DNA from: Erythroxylum novogranatense
Lineage: Eukaryota; Streptophyta; Magnoliopsida; Malpighiales; Erythroxylaceae
Assembly: GCA_029891385.1 (NCBI GenBank)
Contig: CM057231.1
Coordinates: 61,735,103-61,799,102 of the forward strand
Length of the DNA: 64,000 nt
Reading direction: 5' to 3'
The notes beneath the pieces were generated by a model. That model was not told the origin of the DNA. It did no database searches and saw only the letters and a program-made list of their open reading frames with translations. Position 1 is the first letter of the stretch. Each line of letters opens with the position of its first letter. Positions 1 through 13,012 of this stretch are shown piece by piece. Both the position numbers and the translations under genes were made by a program.

Positions 1-1526
1 ATGTGAGGTAAACAAATGGTAGTGATCATGATTCTAGACGGAATGTGTTTGAAAGTGTTGAACAGTGAAAAGTAAAAAGAACTATATGACTAATTGAGGA
101 ATCTGATAATGATGATAAGCATACACTGGAAGAGTGGGCAGTGTATGTTGAACTGAGACAATATGTTAAACGGGTATAAGATAAATTGAACTGACTTTGA
201 TAAATGGTATTGGAGACTTTAGATTCCTATAATGACACATTGTGTTAATTCGAGGAAAAAGACGGGTATCAATGACTACTATACTGACAATTCTGAAATG
301 AACAGACAATTCTGCCTACTAAATTCAAATAGTGAATGATAATGTTGCGAAGAATGATTACGAGATATTGGGATTTCCAATGAATGTCAAGTAGATTATG
401 GGTAATTATGAAGTGTCACTGGAAAATTGAAGTTGTAAATCTAATAATACTGGATAGAAGTAAGAAAGGTTAAGAGTACAGAAGTTCAATGAATATGCGA
501 GTGAAATCGGAAAAAACAATATGGAATGATTTAAAGAAGAAGTATGGGTACCCGATAAAAAGTGCTAGAACAAGAAAGTGAACAGTCGAAGCTAGACATT
601 CTAGTAATCATATGCGAAAAGTGAAATTGAATAACTGTGGGTATAGAATGAAGTGATTATTGATCCAAGTGCTTATAGGTTTGAATGTTCAACAGGAAAA
701 ATGTTTGATTATGATCGTGTTATAGAGTTTTGACTTACTGTAGGGATATACTGCTACCCTGCACAGTGTCTAACGGGAGTCAAAGACCATAATGAATTTG
801 AGACTGTGATGAGTGAGAAAAAGGAAAGTGACTTAGGAAAACTGCATGGGTTAGCTAAAGTGGATCAGGATTGGACAAATGAAACAGAGTAAAATGCATA
901 TCTGAATTAAGTGTGTGAACATTATAGAACAGTACATTGTCTAAAGAGAATTGACTTTGAACACAGAGTCAATGGAATATAAAGGATGACTGCATTAGGC
1001 ATTAGGTAAATTATCACTGGTTATTGTGAAATGGAGCTAAATATCATTGTATTGGCACCAAAGGAAAGTGAATCGTCAGGGACGAGATAAAGGAGGTTAT
1101 GGTAAGTATCACCTTGACAAGATGTACGCAGAAGTGATAAGAAGGGGTATCAATGGAACACGAATTAGTCTACATGTTACTGGCGAAAGAGATATTGGAT
1201 TGATATAATATCATAAGTAAACAGATTCGGAATAAAAGAACTGAGTCTTAGCATTGGAACTAAAGGTAGTTGCTCCTCTGAAAATGGCAAGTGAGATAGT
1301 TAAGTTAGTGAGATCGCCAACTGACAGCCTTGTTGAATCCGTCTACTATGATGAGTGATAATAAGTTAGCCAAATAAGTGACGGAACAACTGACTGAATG
1401 TGGTTACTATGACCTTACGAAGACTAAATCATTGAGTGGAAAAGTATATAGGGACATTTGATAACCGCTATAGTGAATCGTTGACTGAGAATTTCGAGGA
1501 CGAAATTTTTATAAGGAGGGGGGAAT
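1..1526 (+). mobile_element. Family B internal domain, 3' part (copy 0)
   Basis: This is the 3' end of an internal domain whose 5' part lies outside the window. It matches 7585-9105 and 15184-16700 almost base for base. It is purine-rich and poor in C on this strand, with stops in all frames. It ends with codons readable as TENFEDEIFIRRGEL followed by the polypurine tract. Function: no protein; in LARDs this region is a transcribed non-coding domain carried by an autonomous partner (family knowledge, not shown here). Confidence 0.8.
1513..1526 (+). other. Polypurine tract of family B (copy 1)
   Basis: AAGGAGGGGGGAAT lies directly before the LTR start TGTAACATCC. A polypurine tract primes plus-strand DNA synthesis in LTR retrotransposons. 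The same tract recurs at 9092-9105 and 16687-16700. Confidence 0.85.
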
Positions 1527-4500
1527 TGTAACATCCCACCCCCTGCTGGAAGGGTAAAATAGTAAATTTGGCATCGGATGAGAATGATAGGGACTAATTG
1601 GATAATGCTATGCATGCTAGCATTGGTCAAACAATGAAATTGTGCACATGCAATAACTGTATATGCATTCATGATTATTTCCCGGTATTGGGCCTAAGTG
1701 GAATTTTCTTGTGGATAATGTGGAAATTGTATTGGAAAAATTTATTGGACTGCATTTTAATGTGTTTTACATTTTACAGGAATTATAGGAATTTTTCTGA
1801 AATTTTCCGGAGCAAATTCCCGGACCGGAAAAAAATCGCCAAGTGGCGAACCGGTTGATTTTCGGTATCGAAAATTTTTATCTAATGGCACTACACTAGT
1901 GGATACATTATTTTGGGATTGTGATTAGGGCCATTGGACTTGAATGGATCAGATTTTATTAGGGTTGCTAAATCCTATTACAAGTTTTTGTTTTTATCTC
2001 TAATTTGTCTTTTTCTTACTTACCTTGCCAAGTGTCCTACCATTTTGTCTTATTCCCATCCTTGTAAGTCGGAAACTTCTTGAATAAATAAAGGTGGAAG
2101 CTAGCTTGTTGGTGTTCTCCTCCACCGAAACCTCCTCCCTTTGGATGCCTCCATCGATTTCTTCTCTTTTAAGTTCTACTTCCTCCAAACTCAAAGGCTT
2201 TTCTTCATGCAATCAAACCACTTTCTTTTCATGATAATAAACTCCTTGTGTGAGGTTTAGAAAGTGGGAAGTTGGAGTAGTAAGTAATGAGTTGAAGGTA
2301 GAAAAAGGCTTGATTAGGTAAGTTCTTAAGTTAAGCTTTACTTATGCTTTGATTATGAATTTAATGCCTTAGTGGTTAGATGCATTCAATGGGACTTATG
2401 GTGTACTTATTATGCTTATTGTTGCATGACTTTGATGAGAATTATAGGTGGAATTTTTGGGTATAAGGGTATGTTATGTATGGCTTGATGAAGTAGTAAG
2501 ATTGAATGAATGTTTAGCTTACATTTGGATTGAATATTGATGACTAATCTTGCAAATAACTTAAGAGTTTAATGCTGCCAAATGTGACTATTAGCCCTAG
2601 TGAATGTAGGAATGTTGTAGGGACTAATTTTGTGTTCATTTGGATGCTTAGTGTTGTGTTATTGGCATTGGAAATGATAGAAGCTAAGTTTAGTACCTAA
2701 GCTGGAAAATTGAGTTTTTCCCCTACTATACTGTTTTGAGCATAACTCATTGTGTGGTTATGCAAATGAGTCGAGGTTTGTGCCCAATTAAACTTTGGGT
2801 TGTTGGCTACAGTTTTGTGTGAAATAGGTGTTGTCTAATTGTAACTCTAAGAGGGTGAAATCTGGCTTGGAAAGTTACTATTTTAACTTAGGTGAACAGT
2901 ATCCGGACCAATGACCTAAGTGTTTTGATGATTCTTCTAAATTAATTGATATGGAATTAGGGAAAATGGTCTTCATGATAGTTGAAGCCTACATTTTTAG
3001 CTTTCCATTTCCACTGATCTTGTAATTTTTCGACCTGTATATTGGGAGATATACATTGTGAAATATTGATTGATTTTGAGCATTTGAGTGAAACCTAACT
3101 GAAATGACAGTTTTGTGAACATTCTCATTGGAAGCAATTTTAGTAATTTTTGTGAATTGAATTGGCTTGAGTGATCTCCTAAAGAGTTGTAGAGGAAACA
3201 ATTAGTTTGAAAATGGTATATAGCATGCTATTTTTAGATACAAGAATTGGGACTTATACTTTTTCAAAGATTGGACTGAAGTTAGGTCATGGGCTGCTGA
3301 TCAGGGCAGTAATTTGCAAGACTGTTTTAAATTGGTTAATGATGGAATTTGATTCTGATCCTTTCATGAGAAGTGTAGTACTATGTTTTATTTTTTCAGG
3401 GATATAAAGTAGTGATTTTTTTGACATTTTTGCTAGGAGATATACTGGTTGGAAATTTACTGCTCAGATTGGGACAGTTTAGTAGACAGATGCTTCGGTG
3501 AATTATTTGACGTAGTTAGTAAATGAATTGGGATTTTGGTTATGCATGAAAGTTTTAGATAACATTTTCATCTTGATGAGCATATTTATTATGTAATTTT
3601 TGACTGAAGATAATGAAAGTTACTGAATTTACAAGATACTGTACTGTGTTGAGTGACTTTTAGTGAGCAGTAGCTTTCATGGAATTTTTGACACCCTTAG
3701 GGGTGGAATTCATTTGAATGGTCTAAATAAAACTTGTAGAGGGTTTCATTATCTTTCCAACAAGGTATGGTTTGCAATTTTCTGAATTGTGTACAAAAGG
3801 TTATAGAGGATTGAAATTGCTTGGAAAACAGGAAAAAGGAGGAAATAAGAGCTTATAGATATAGATATATTAATTGTTTTATTTGAATTTTGGTTTCTTC
3901 CGTGAATAACTTTTCCGTCCGACGTCCGATTGACCTGATTCTTAAGGCATCGGATTCATTGATTATTTAATTTCAGTTTTTGAGAAATTGGGGATTTGTG
4001 GATGGAAAATTGACGTGGGCCCGTAACTAAGTTTTTACTCACTGCTTTATTTAATTGGGGACCTATAGAGGTCCAAATTGAGCATCGTCAGCGCCATTAG
4101 ATTTCAAAATTTTAAACGAATTTTTCTAATGAAAAAAAATGGGATTAGGGCCGGGAATTCATGAACATGCATTATACACCTACATGTGCATCATTACTAG
4201 TTCGGATTGCACAATTAGTAATGGTTTTATTCTCTGATTCTTATAGAGGCCCAACTGAAGCGTCGATCGACCGACGTAGCAGAGATTTCCCCGCATTAGC
4301 TCGGAAGTAATAGGTGAGTAACCTAGTTGGTTTCTCAACCTGTATGTGTTTAATTTCATGTAAGATTGCCATGTGGAGTTAAGGAAGGATTATGTGTGTT
4401 TGTTTTGATTGATTTCGAACCACAGGTGTTCGAAATATTTGGAATGTGTTATAGAAGTGTTAAATGTGCATAATTGAAAGTGAATTGGTTAAATGCGAAA

Positions 4501-5420
4501 TTGGACCTAGTGTATTAGGTTGTGACACAAATTATTGTAAACGAGGCATATGCATTCATACATAATTGCATGATCGATAATGACAAGCCAGTGACCGGTG
4601 GAACCAACGTAATTCGAAGCTTGACTTGATGATCGTGGCTATGCCCAACGATATGAGAGCTTTAAGCTCAACGCACGTGACCTCTGGTCCAATGTTTACA
4701 TAGCCATCGCTCAATGTATCGTAGCATATCACGCCCAACGAGTATCAGAGCCTCAGGCTCAACGCAATATGCCCGTCACTGGGACAATTCAGGCGCACGG
4801 TCACAACAATGAAATGAAAATGGAAAAGTGTCACATGTGCATCATATATATGAATGATTAAATGTGATTTGTGTGAAAGGCGATACGCCTTATATGTGTA
4901 AAATTGGCAATGCATGGGATAAATTGGAATGTGTTAATATGTGCTATGATATGAATTGATTGTATATGCATGCGTTGGGTGGACCATCGATGATGGTTTC
5001 TCATTGAGTTCGCAAACTCACCCAACATTGCAATTATTTTCAGGTATTGAAGAGTACCCGTTAGTGGAACGGAGTATGATTACCGCAAGAGAGTCGGTGT
5101 TTGAAGTCGGGATCGGTTCACGCCCATTTGTGTCATTTTGAATTATGTAAATTTATATTCCGCAAAATAATACTGAATTGTTTGAGGCCCTAATTGATAA
5201 ATATTGTTTTGAAATGTGATCTTTGATAAAGTGTATGACTGAAAAGGGTTTTCGATCACGGTTCGAACTGCTTATTATTTCAGCATTTGATTGCTTTCAA
5301 AAGAAAATATCATAATAATTTTTAAATCAGATTGATCGCTCTAGCATACCACCCTCGCGGTCGCGGACTCGGATATCACCGCCAATGTCGGGTTCGGATC
5401 TCATGGAGTGGGGTGCTACA
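1527..5420 (+). repeat. Family B LTR 1 (3894 bp)
   Basis: The LTR begins TGTAACATCC and ends GGGGTGCTACA (TG...CA). It lies between a polypurine tract and a primer-site-like sequence. It is collinear with 9106-13012 and 16701-20466. It is rich in G and T on this strand, with an AATAAATAAAGG TATA-like stretch near 2085. Short ORFs on both strands recur in all three copies only because the DNA does; none shows a recognisable domain. Compared with LTR 2, the copy-1 segment 4570-4800 has several one- or two-base losses at CAG-type positions. Confidence 0.87.
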
Positions 5421-5424
5421 TTTG

Positions 5425-5437
5425 TGGTATCGAGTCC
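5425..5437 (+). other. Primer-binding-site remnant (tRNA-Met type)
   Basis: Four bases after the LTR end, TGGTATCGAG matches the usual plant tRNA-Met site TGGTATCAGAG except for loss of two bases (CA or AG). The same lesion occurs after LTR 2 (AGGTATCGAG near 13017). The intact form is present in element A at 35202. Confidence 0.65.
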
Positions 5438-8400
5438 AAAGAAGACGTATTGTATCCGGGCAAATTTCAAACATAGGTTGCATGCATTTGAGTCGTGTCA
5501 TTGCGCACCGTGGTAATCGATCCCTAGTTTGTGTCGCACGAGGAGAAATCCTACGTAAACACGTGTTAAATGATTAAGTGTGAGAATAGTGGGAATGTGA
5601 GCCCATGAATGTGTAGGGGCAATGAGAAAAAGGGAAAAAGGAAAAACGGATAATGAGCGTTATATATGGTACTGTGATTATAAACCCGAAATGTGATATA
5701 CGTATGACTAAGTTGGTCTAGACTGATTAAGGAAAGAAGTGATATCATAAGTAATTCCCGGATTAAAATGGCAAAATTGTGGTGATAGAAAAATGAATAT
5801 GTCTAGAACTGAGAGAGGTTCACTAGAGATATGGGAAACATACTGGTTATAGTAGGCCTAAGTGAGATTAAAAGTCCGGGATGATTTGGTAATTACAGCT
5901 CTGACTGTATATGTCATGAACTGGGAAAACTTGGAACTGAGTAAAGTGTAGATGATCCGATCAGGCAGATATGGATTCACTGCATTTGTGTTCAATATTA
6001 GTAGATATCATAGGTAGATGAGGATAGCGAGATTGTGATAGGATCAATATTGTACCGTAACAATCTATCTAGAACTGAAAGAACTGAAAGAGTAAGGTGC
6101 CTAGTGCCTAGTAGAGTAAGAAAAAGTAGAAATGGTGAGATAAAAGTGTACAGATAAACTGAAATGAACTCGTGAAACGATTATGATCTGGAACGCGTAA
6201 GCTTGAAACTGAAATGGGTATGTGAATATTGTGCTAAGATTTTGGACATTAGTATAATAAGATCGTAAGGGAAAAAGACAGACTGACAATTTCTACTGAT
6301 TGTATATCAGGAAATTCTAGATTGGTTGAAAAGATGTATATGGACACAGAAATGGTAAATGGATGGGTAAATAGATGGAGATACAGTGGAGTTGTATCAA
6401 CGATTTTGACGTGTATTAGGGACTGCGAATACCTTATCATAGATTGTTTGAGGAAAATAAAGAGATACGTTGTAATAAGGAGATGACAGTGTATAAGCCA
6501 AGCTGTTATGACCTTATAAGGTCAAGCTTGCACGTGACGGATATGGAAATAAAATGATGAGACATATAGTTCAATGATACGTGGAAAATGAAACAATGAT
6601 AGTGATATAAGAAAAGAGTTGTCGATTTAAATCGATCTACCGTTGGGAATATCTATTGACAATAACGTTGATCGTGATTAATGAAATGTATGTGATAGAT
6701 ACATGGAAATCATAGAAGAGATGATCGGGGAATGAGTACAGTGGCTATAAGTGTAAAGTTCATAATGGATTACAAGAAGACATAGGAGGACCGGCGCACT
6801 GCCGAGAGGAAATGAAAATGATTATGGCATAAGTCCTCTATTTGAGGATTGACATAAATGAAATGAATTTGTGGAATTCAGAATCGCATGTGATAATAAT
6901 TGGTTTCGGATAAGATGAAGTGATTTCGGGTAATGTGTATAGTATAGTATAAGGGTTAAAAAAAGTGTATCGCATCTCACCGAACTTTAGTACAAGGAAT
7001 GTTCCCATAAAATTGTTCTGATTAAGATAGTACGTATAGTTGTGAATGATTGAAAATCAACTAGGGACACTAATCGGCTGATGAGATTTTCGTGAACAGT
7101 ATAATGACGGTAGCAAGAAAAGAAGTACAGATGAAATCAAAAGTGAAATTGAGTCATATCTCAAGAGCAGATTTAGACATAACAAGTGAAATATACGATT
7201 GAGGTTATATGTATTGTGTGTGTACGGGAATGTAAAGTATCCAACGACATAAATGGAATGTTAATTTGAGGTGATCCTATTGAGGTGATCCTATTGCAAT
7301 GAAAAGTGAATAGATCTCCTTCGAACTGTGAAGTGAAATACTTAAATAAAATGGAATTTATGGAAGTCCAAGTACGGATGACTAGGTATTGGCATATGTT
7401 GATGTGAATGACAGGAAATCAATTGAAAAGAGAAAATGAGTAGAGACAAGAAGTCCTAAAGGAAAGCTGACAATGACATGACGTAGTGATACCTTCATAA
7501 AGGGATTGCAAATACACTAATTGTGGACTCAATGAAAAAGTTAAAAGATGTATGTTAAAGTCAATGAGACCCTAATAGGGAATTATGTGAGGTAAGCAAA
7601 TGGTAGTGACCATGATTCTAGACGGAATGTGTTTGAAAGTGTTGAACAGTGAAAAGTAAAAAGAACTATATGACTAATTGAGGAATCTGATAATGATGAT
7701 AAGCATACACTGGAAGAGTGGGCAGTGTATGTTGAAATGAGACAATATGTTAAACGGGTATAAGATAAATTGAACTGACTTTGATAAATGGTATTGGAGA
7801 CTTTAGATTCCTATAATGACACATTGTGTTAATTCGAGAAAAAAGACGGGTATCAATGACTACTATAATCGACAATTCGAAATGAATGCATAATTACGCC
7901 TACTAAATTCAAATAGTGAATGATAATGTTGCAAAGAGAATGATTACGATATTGGGATTTCCAATGAATGTCAAGTAGATTATGGGTAATTATGAAGTGT
8001 CACTGGAAAATTGAAGTTGTAAATCTAATAATACTGGATAGAAGTAAGAAAGGTTAAGAGTACAGAAGTTCAATGAATATGCGAGTGAAATCGGAAAAAA
8101 CAATATGGAATGATTTAAAGAAGAAGTATGGGTACCCGATAAAAAGTGCTAGAACAAGAAAGTGAACAGTCGAAGCTAGACATTCTAGTAATCATATGCG
8201 AAAAGTGAAATTGAATAACTGTGGGTATAGAATGAAGTGATTATTGATCCAAGTGCTTATAGGTTTGAATGTTCAACAGGAAAAATGTTTGATTATGATC
8301 GTGTTATAGAGTTTTGACTTCTCGTAGGGATATCTGCTACCACGCATAAAGTCTAACGGAGTCAAAGACCATAATGAATTTGAGACTGTGATGAGTGAGA

Positions 8401-9091
8401 CAAAGGAAAGTGACTTAGGAAACCGCATGGGTTAGCTAAAGTGGATCAGATTGGACAAATGAAACAGAGTAAAATGCATATCTGAATTAAGTGTGTGAAC
8501 ATTATAGAACAAAGACATTGTCTAAAGAGAATTGACTTTGAACACGAGTCAATGGAATATAAAGGATGACCGCATTAGGCATTAGGTAAATTATCACCGT
8601 TATTGTGAAATGGAGCTAAATATCATTGTATTGGCACCAAAGGAAAGTGAATCGTCAGTGACGAGATAAAGGAGGTTATGGTAAGTATCACCTTGACAAG
8701 ATGTACGCAGAAGTGATAAGAAGGGGTATCAATGGAACACGAATTAGTCTACATGTTACTGGCGAAAGAGATATTGGATTGATATAATATCATAAGTAAA
8801 CAGATTCGGAATAAAAGAACTGAGTCTTAGCATTGGAACTAAAGGTAGTTGCTCCTCTGAAAATGGCAAGTGAGATAGTTAAGTTAGTGAGATCGCCAAC
8901 TGACAGCCTTGTTGAATCCGTCTACTATGATGAGTGATAATAAGTTAGCCAAATAAGTGACGGAACAACTGACTGAATGTGGTTACTATGACCTTACGAA
9001 GACTAAATCATTGAGTGGAAAAGTATATAGGGACATTTGATAACTGTCATAGTGAATCGTTGACTGAGAATTTCGAGGACGAAATTTTTAT

Positions 9092-9105
9092 AAGGAGGGG
9101 GGAAT
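9092..9105 (+). other. Polypurine tract of family B (copy 2)
   Basis: AAGGAGGGGGGAAT immediately precedes LTR 2. It is identical to the copy at 1513. Confidence 0.85.
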
Positions 9106-12100
9106 TGTAACATCCCACCCCCTGCTGGAAGGGTAAAATAGTAAATTTGGCATCGGATGAGAATGATAGGGACTAATTGGATAATGCTATGCATGCTAGC
9201 ATTGGTCAAACAATGAAATTGTGCACATGCAATAACTGTATATGCATTCATGATTATTTCCCGGTATTGGGCCTAAGTGGAATTTTCTTGTGGATAATGT
9301 GGAAATTGTATTGGAAAAATTTATTGGACTGCATTTTAATGTGTTTTACATTTTACAGGAATTATAGGAATTTTTCTGAAATTTTCCGGAGCAAATTCCC
9401 GGACCGGAAAAAAATCGCCAAGTGGCGAACCGGTTGATTTTCGGTATCGAAAATTTTTATCTAATGGCACTACACTAGTGGATACATTATTTTGGGATTG
9501 TGATTAGGGCCATTGGACTTGAATGGATCAGATTTTATTAGGGTTGCTAAATCCTATTACAAGTTTTTGTTTTTATCTCTAATTTGTCTTTTTCTTACTT
9601 ACCTTGCCAAGTGTCCTACCATTTTGTCTTATTCCCATCCTTGTAAGTCGGAAACTTCTTGAATAAATAAAGGTGGAAGCTAGCTTGTTGGTGTTCTCCT
9701 CCACCGAAACCTCCTCCCTTTGGATGCCTCCATCGATTTCTTCTCTTTAAGTTCTACTTCCTCCAAACTCAAAGGCTTTTCTTCATGCAATCAAACCACT
9801 TTCTTTTCATGATAATAAACTCCTTGTGTGAGGTTTAGAAAGTGGGAAGTTGGAGTAGTAAGTAATGAGTTGAAGGTAGAAAAAGGCTTGATTAGGTAAG
9901 TTCTTAAGTTAAGCTTTACTTATGCTTTGATTATGAATTTAATGCCTTAGTGGTTAGATGCATTCAATGGGACTTATGGTGTACTTATTATGCTTATTGT
10001 TGCATGACTTTGATGAGAATTATAGGTGGAATTTTTGGGTATAAGGGTATGTTATGTATGGCTTGATGAAGTAGTAAGATTGAATGAATGTTTAGCTTAC
10101 ATTTGGATTGAATATTGATGACTAATCTTGCAAATAACTTAAGAGTTTAATGCTGCCAAATGTGACTATTAGCCCTAGTGAATGTAGGAATGTTGTAGGG
10201 ACTAATTTTGTGTTCATTTGGATGCTTAGTGTTGTGTTATTGGCATTGGAAATGATAGAAGCTAAGTTTAGTACCTAAGCTGGAAAATTGAGTTTTTCCC
10301 CTACTATACTGTTTTGAGCATAACTCATTGTGTGGTTATGCAAATGAGTCGAGGTTTGTACCCAATTAAACTTTGGGTTGTTGGCTACAGTTTTGTGTGA
10401 AATAGGTGTTGTCTAATTGTAACTCTAAGAGGGTGAAATCTGGCTTGGAAAGTTACTGTTTTAACTTAGGTGAACAGTATCCGGACCAATGACCTAAGTG
10501 TTTTGATGATTCTTCTAAATTAATTGATATGGAATTAGGGAAAATGGTCTTCATGATAGTTGAAGCCTACATTTTTAGCTTTCCATTTCCACTGATCTTG
10601 TAATTTTTCGACCTGTATATTAGGAGATATACATTGTGAAATATTGATTGATTTTGAGCATTTGAGTGAAACCTAACTGAAATGACAGTTTTGTGAACAT
10701 TCTCATTGGAAGCAATTTTAGTAATTTTTGTGAATTGAATTGGCTTGAGTGATCTCCTAAAGAGTTGTAGAGGAAACAATTAGTTTGAAAATGGTATATA
10801 GCATGCTATTTTTAGATACCAGAATTGGGACTTATACTTTTTCAAAGATTGGACTGAAGTTAGGTCATGGGCTGCTGATCAGGGCAGTAATTTGCAAGAC
10901 TGTTTTAAATTGGTTAATGATGGAATTTGATTCTGATCCTTTCATAAGAAGTGTAGTACTATGTTTTATTTTTTCAGGGATATAAAGTAGTGATTTTTTT
11001 GACATTTTTGCTAGGAGATATACTGGTTGGAAATTTACTGCTCAGATTGGGACAGTTTAGTAGACAGATGCTTCGGTGAATTATTTGACGTAGTTAGTAA
11101 ATGAATTGGGATTTTGGTTATGCATGAAAGTTTTAGATAACATTGTCATCTTGATGAGCATATTTATTATGTAATTTTTGACTGAAGATAATGAAAGTTA
11201 TTGAATTTACAAGATACTGTACTGTGTTGAGTGACTTTTAGTGAGCAGTAGCTTTCATGGAATTTTTGACACCCTTAGGGGTGGAATTCATTTGAATGGT
11301 CTAAATGAAACTTGTAGAGGGTTTCATTATCTTTCCAAAAAGGTATGGTTTGCAATTTTCTGAATTGTGTACAAAAGGTTATAGAGGATTGAAATTCGGT
11401 TGGAAAACAGGAAAAAAGGAGGAAATAAGAGCTTATAGATATAGATATATTAATTGTTTTATTTGAATTTTGGTTTCTTCCGTGAATAACTTTTCCGTCC
11501 GACGTCCGATTGACCTGATTCTTAAGGCATCGGATTCATTGATTATTTAATTTCAGTTTTTGAGAAATTGGGGATTTGTGGATGGAAAATTGACGTGGGC
11601 CCGGGTAACGGAGTTTTTACTCACTGTTTTATTTAATTGGGGACCTATAGAGGTCCAAATTGAGCACCGTCAGCGCCATTAGATTTCAAAATTTTAAACG
11701 AATTTTTCTAATAAAAAAATAGGATTAGGGCCGGGAATTCATGAACATGCATTATACACCTACATGTGCATCATTACTAGTTCGGATTGCACAATTAGTG
11801 ATGGTTTTATTCTCTGATTCTTATAGAGGCCCAACTGAAGCGTCGATCAACCGACGTAGCAGAGATTTCCCCGCATTAGCTCGGAAGTAATAGGTGAGTA
11901 ACCTAGTTGGTTTCTCAACCTGTATGTGTTTAATTTCATGTAAGATTGCCATGTGGAGTTAAGGAAGGATTATGTGTGTTTGTTTTGATTGATTTCGAAC
12001 CACAGGTGTTCGAAATATTTGGAATGTGTTATAGAAGTGTTAAATGTGCATAATTGAAAGTGAATTGGTTAAATGCGAAATTGGACCTAGTGTATTAGGT

Positions 12101-13012
12101 TGTGACACAAATTATTGTAAAACGAGGCATATGCATTCATACATAATTGCATGATCAGATAATGGCAGTTGTGACCGGTGGAACCAACGTAATTCCGAGC
12201 TTCAGCTTGATGATCAGGGCTATGCCCAACGTATATGAGAGCTTTAAGCTCAACGCACAAGACCTCTGGTCCAATGTTTACATAGCCACTGGCTCAATGT
12301 ATCAGGGCATATCACGCCCAACGAGTATCAGAGCCTCAGGCTCAACGCAATATGCCCGTCACTGGGACAATTCAGGCGCACGGTCACAACAATGAAATGA
12401 AAATGGAAAAGTGTCACATGTGCATCATATATATAAATGATTAAATGTGATTTGTGTGAAAGGCGATACGCCTTATATGTGTAAAATTGGCAATGCATGG
12501 GATAAATTGGAATGTGTTAATATGTGCTATGATATGAATTGATTGTATATGCATGCGTTGGGTGGACCATCGATGATGGTTTCTCATTGAGTTCGCAAAC
12601 TCACCCAACATTGCAATTATTTTTCAGGTATTGAAGAGTACCCCGTTAGTGGAACGGGAGTATGATTACTGCAAGAGAGTCTGTTTGAAGTCGGGATCGG
12701 TTCACGCCCGCATTTGTGTCATTTTGAATTATGTAAATTTATATTCCGCAAAAATAATACTTGAATTGTTTGAGGGCCCTAATTGATAAATATTGTTTTG
12801 AAATGTGATCTTTGATAAAGTGTATGACTGAAAAGGGTTTTCAGATCACGGTCCGAATCTGCTTATTATTTCACAAGACTTGATTTGTTTTCAAAAAGAA
12901 AATATCATAATGATTTTTAAATCAGATTGATCGCTTAGCATACCACCCTCGGGTCGCGGCTCGGATATCACCGCCAATGTCGGGTTCGGATCTCATGGGA
13001 GTGGGTGCTACA
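9106..13012 (+). repeat. Family B LTR 2 (3907 bp)
   Basis: It starts TGTAACATCC and ends GGGTGCTACA. It is collinear with LTR 1 over its full length, with scattered substitutions and small indels. It is the most complete LTR of the three. Because it serves both the upstream and downstream internal domains, it is the recombinant LTR of the array. Confidence 0.88.

Larger units (their letters stand above)
5421..9105 (+). mobile_element. Family B internal domain, copy 1 (3685 bp, non-coding)
   Basis: It runs from the primer site to the polypurine tract and is nearly identical to 13013-16700. All frames are closed; recurrent 60-100-codon ORFs have no domain match I can recognise. Strand composition is skewed: in 6001-6060 I count 17 G and 5 C. 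Small direct repeats are shared by both copies, for example a doubled GAGGTGATCCTATT near 7266 and GTGCCTAGTGCCTAG near 6099. Only the last codons (TENFEDEIF) look like a chromovirus pol end. This may be a LARD domain or a fully decayed chromovirus interior; near-identity of the copies shows amplification after coding loss. Confidence 0.78.

Noticed and set aside
1598..1858. 86-codon ORF repeated at 9177 and 16772, with minus-strand partner ORFs
   Set aside because: Its recurrence is due to the LTR repeat itself. It starts inside the LTR, has no domain, has an opposite-strand ORF over the same bases, and LTR 3 changes its end.
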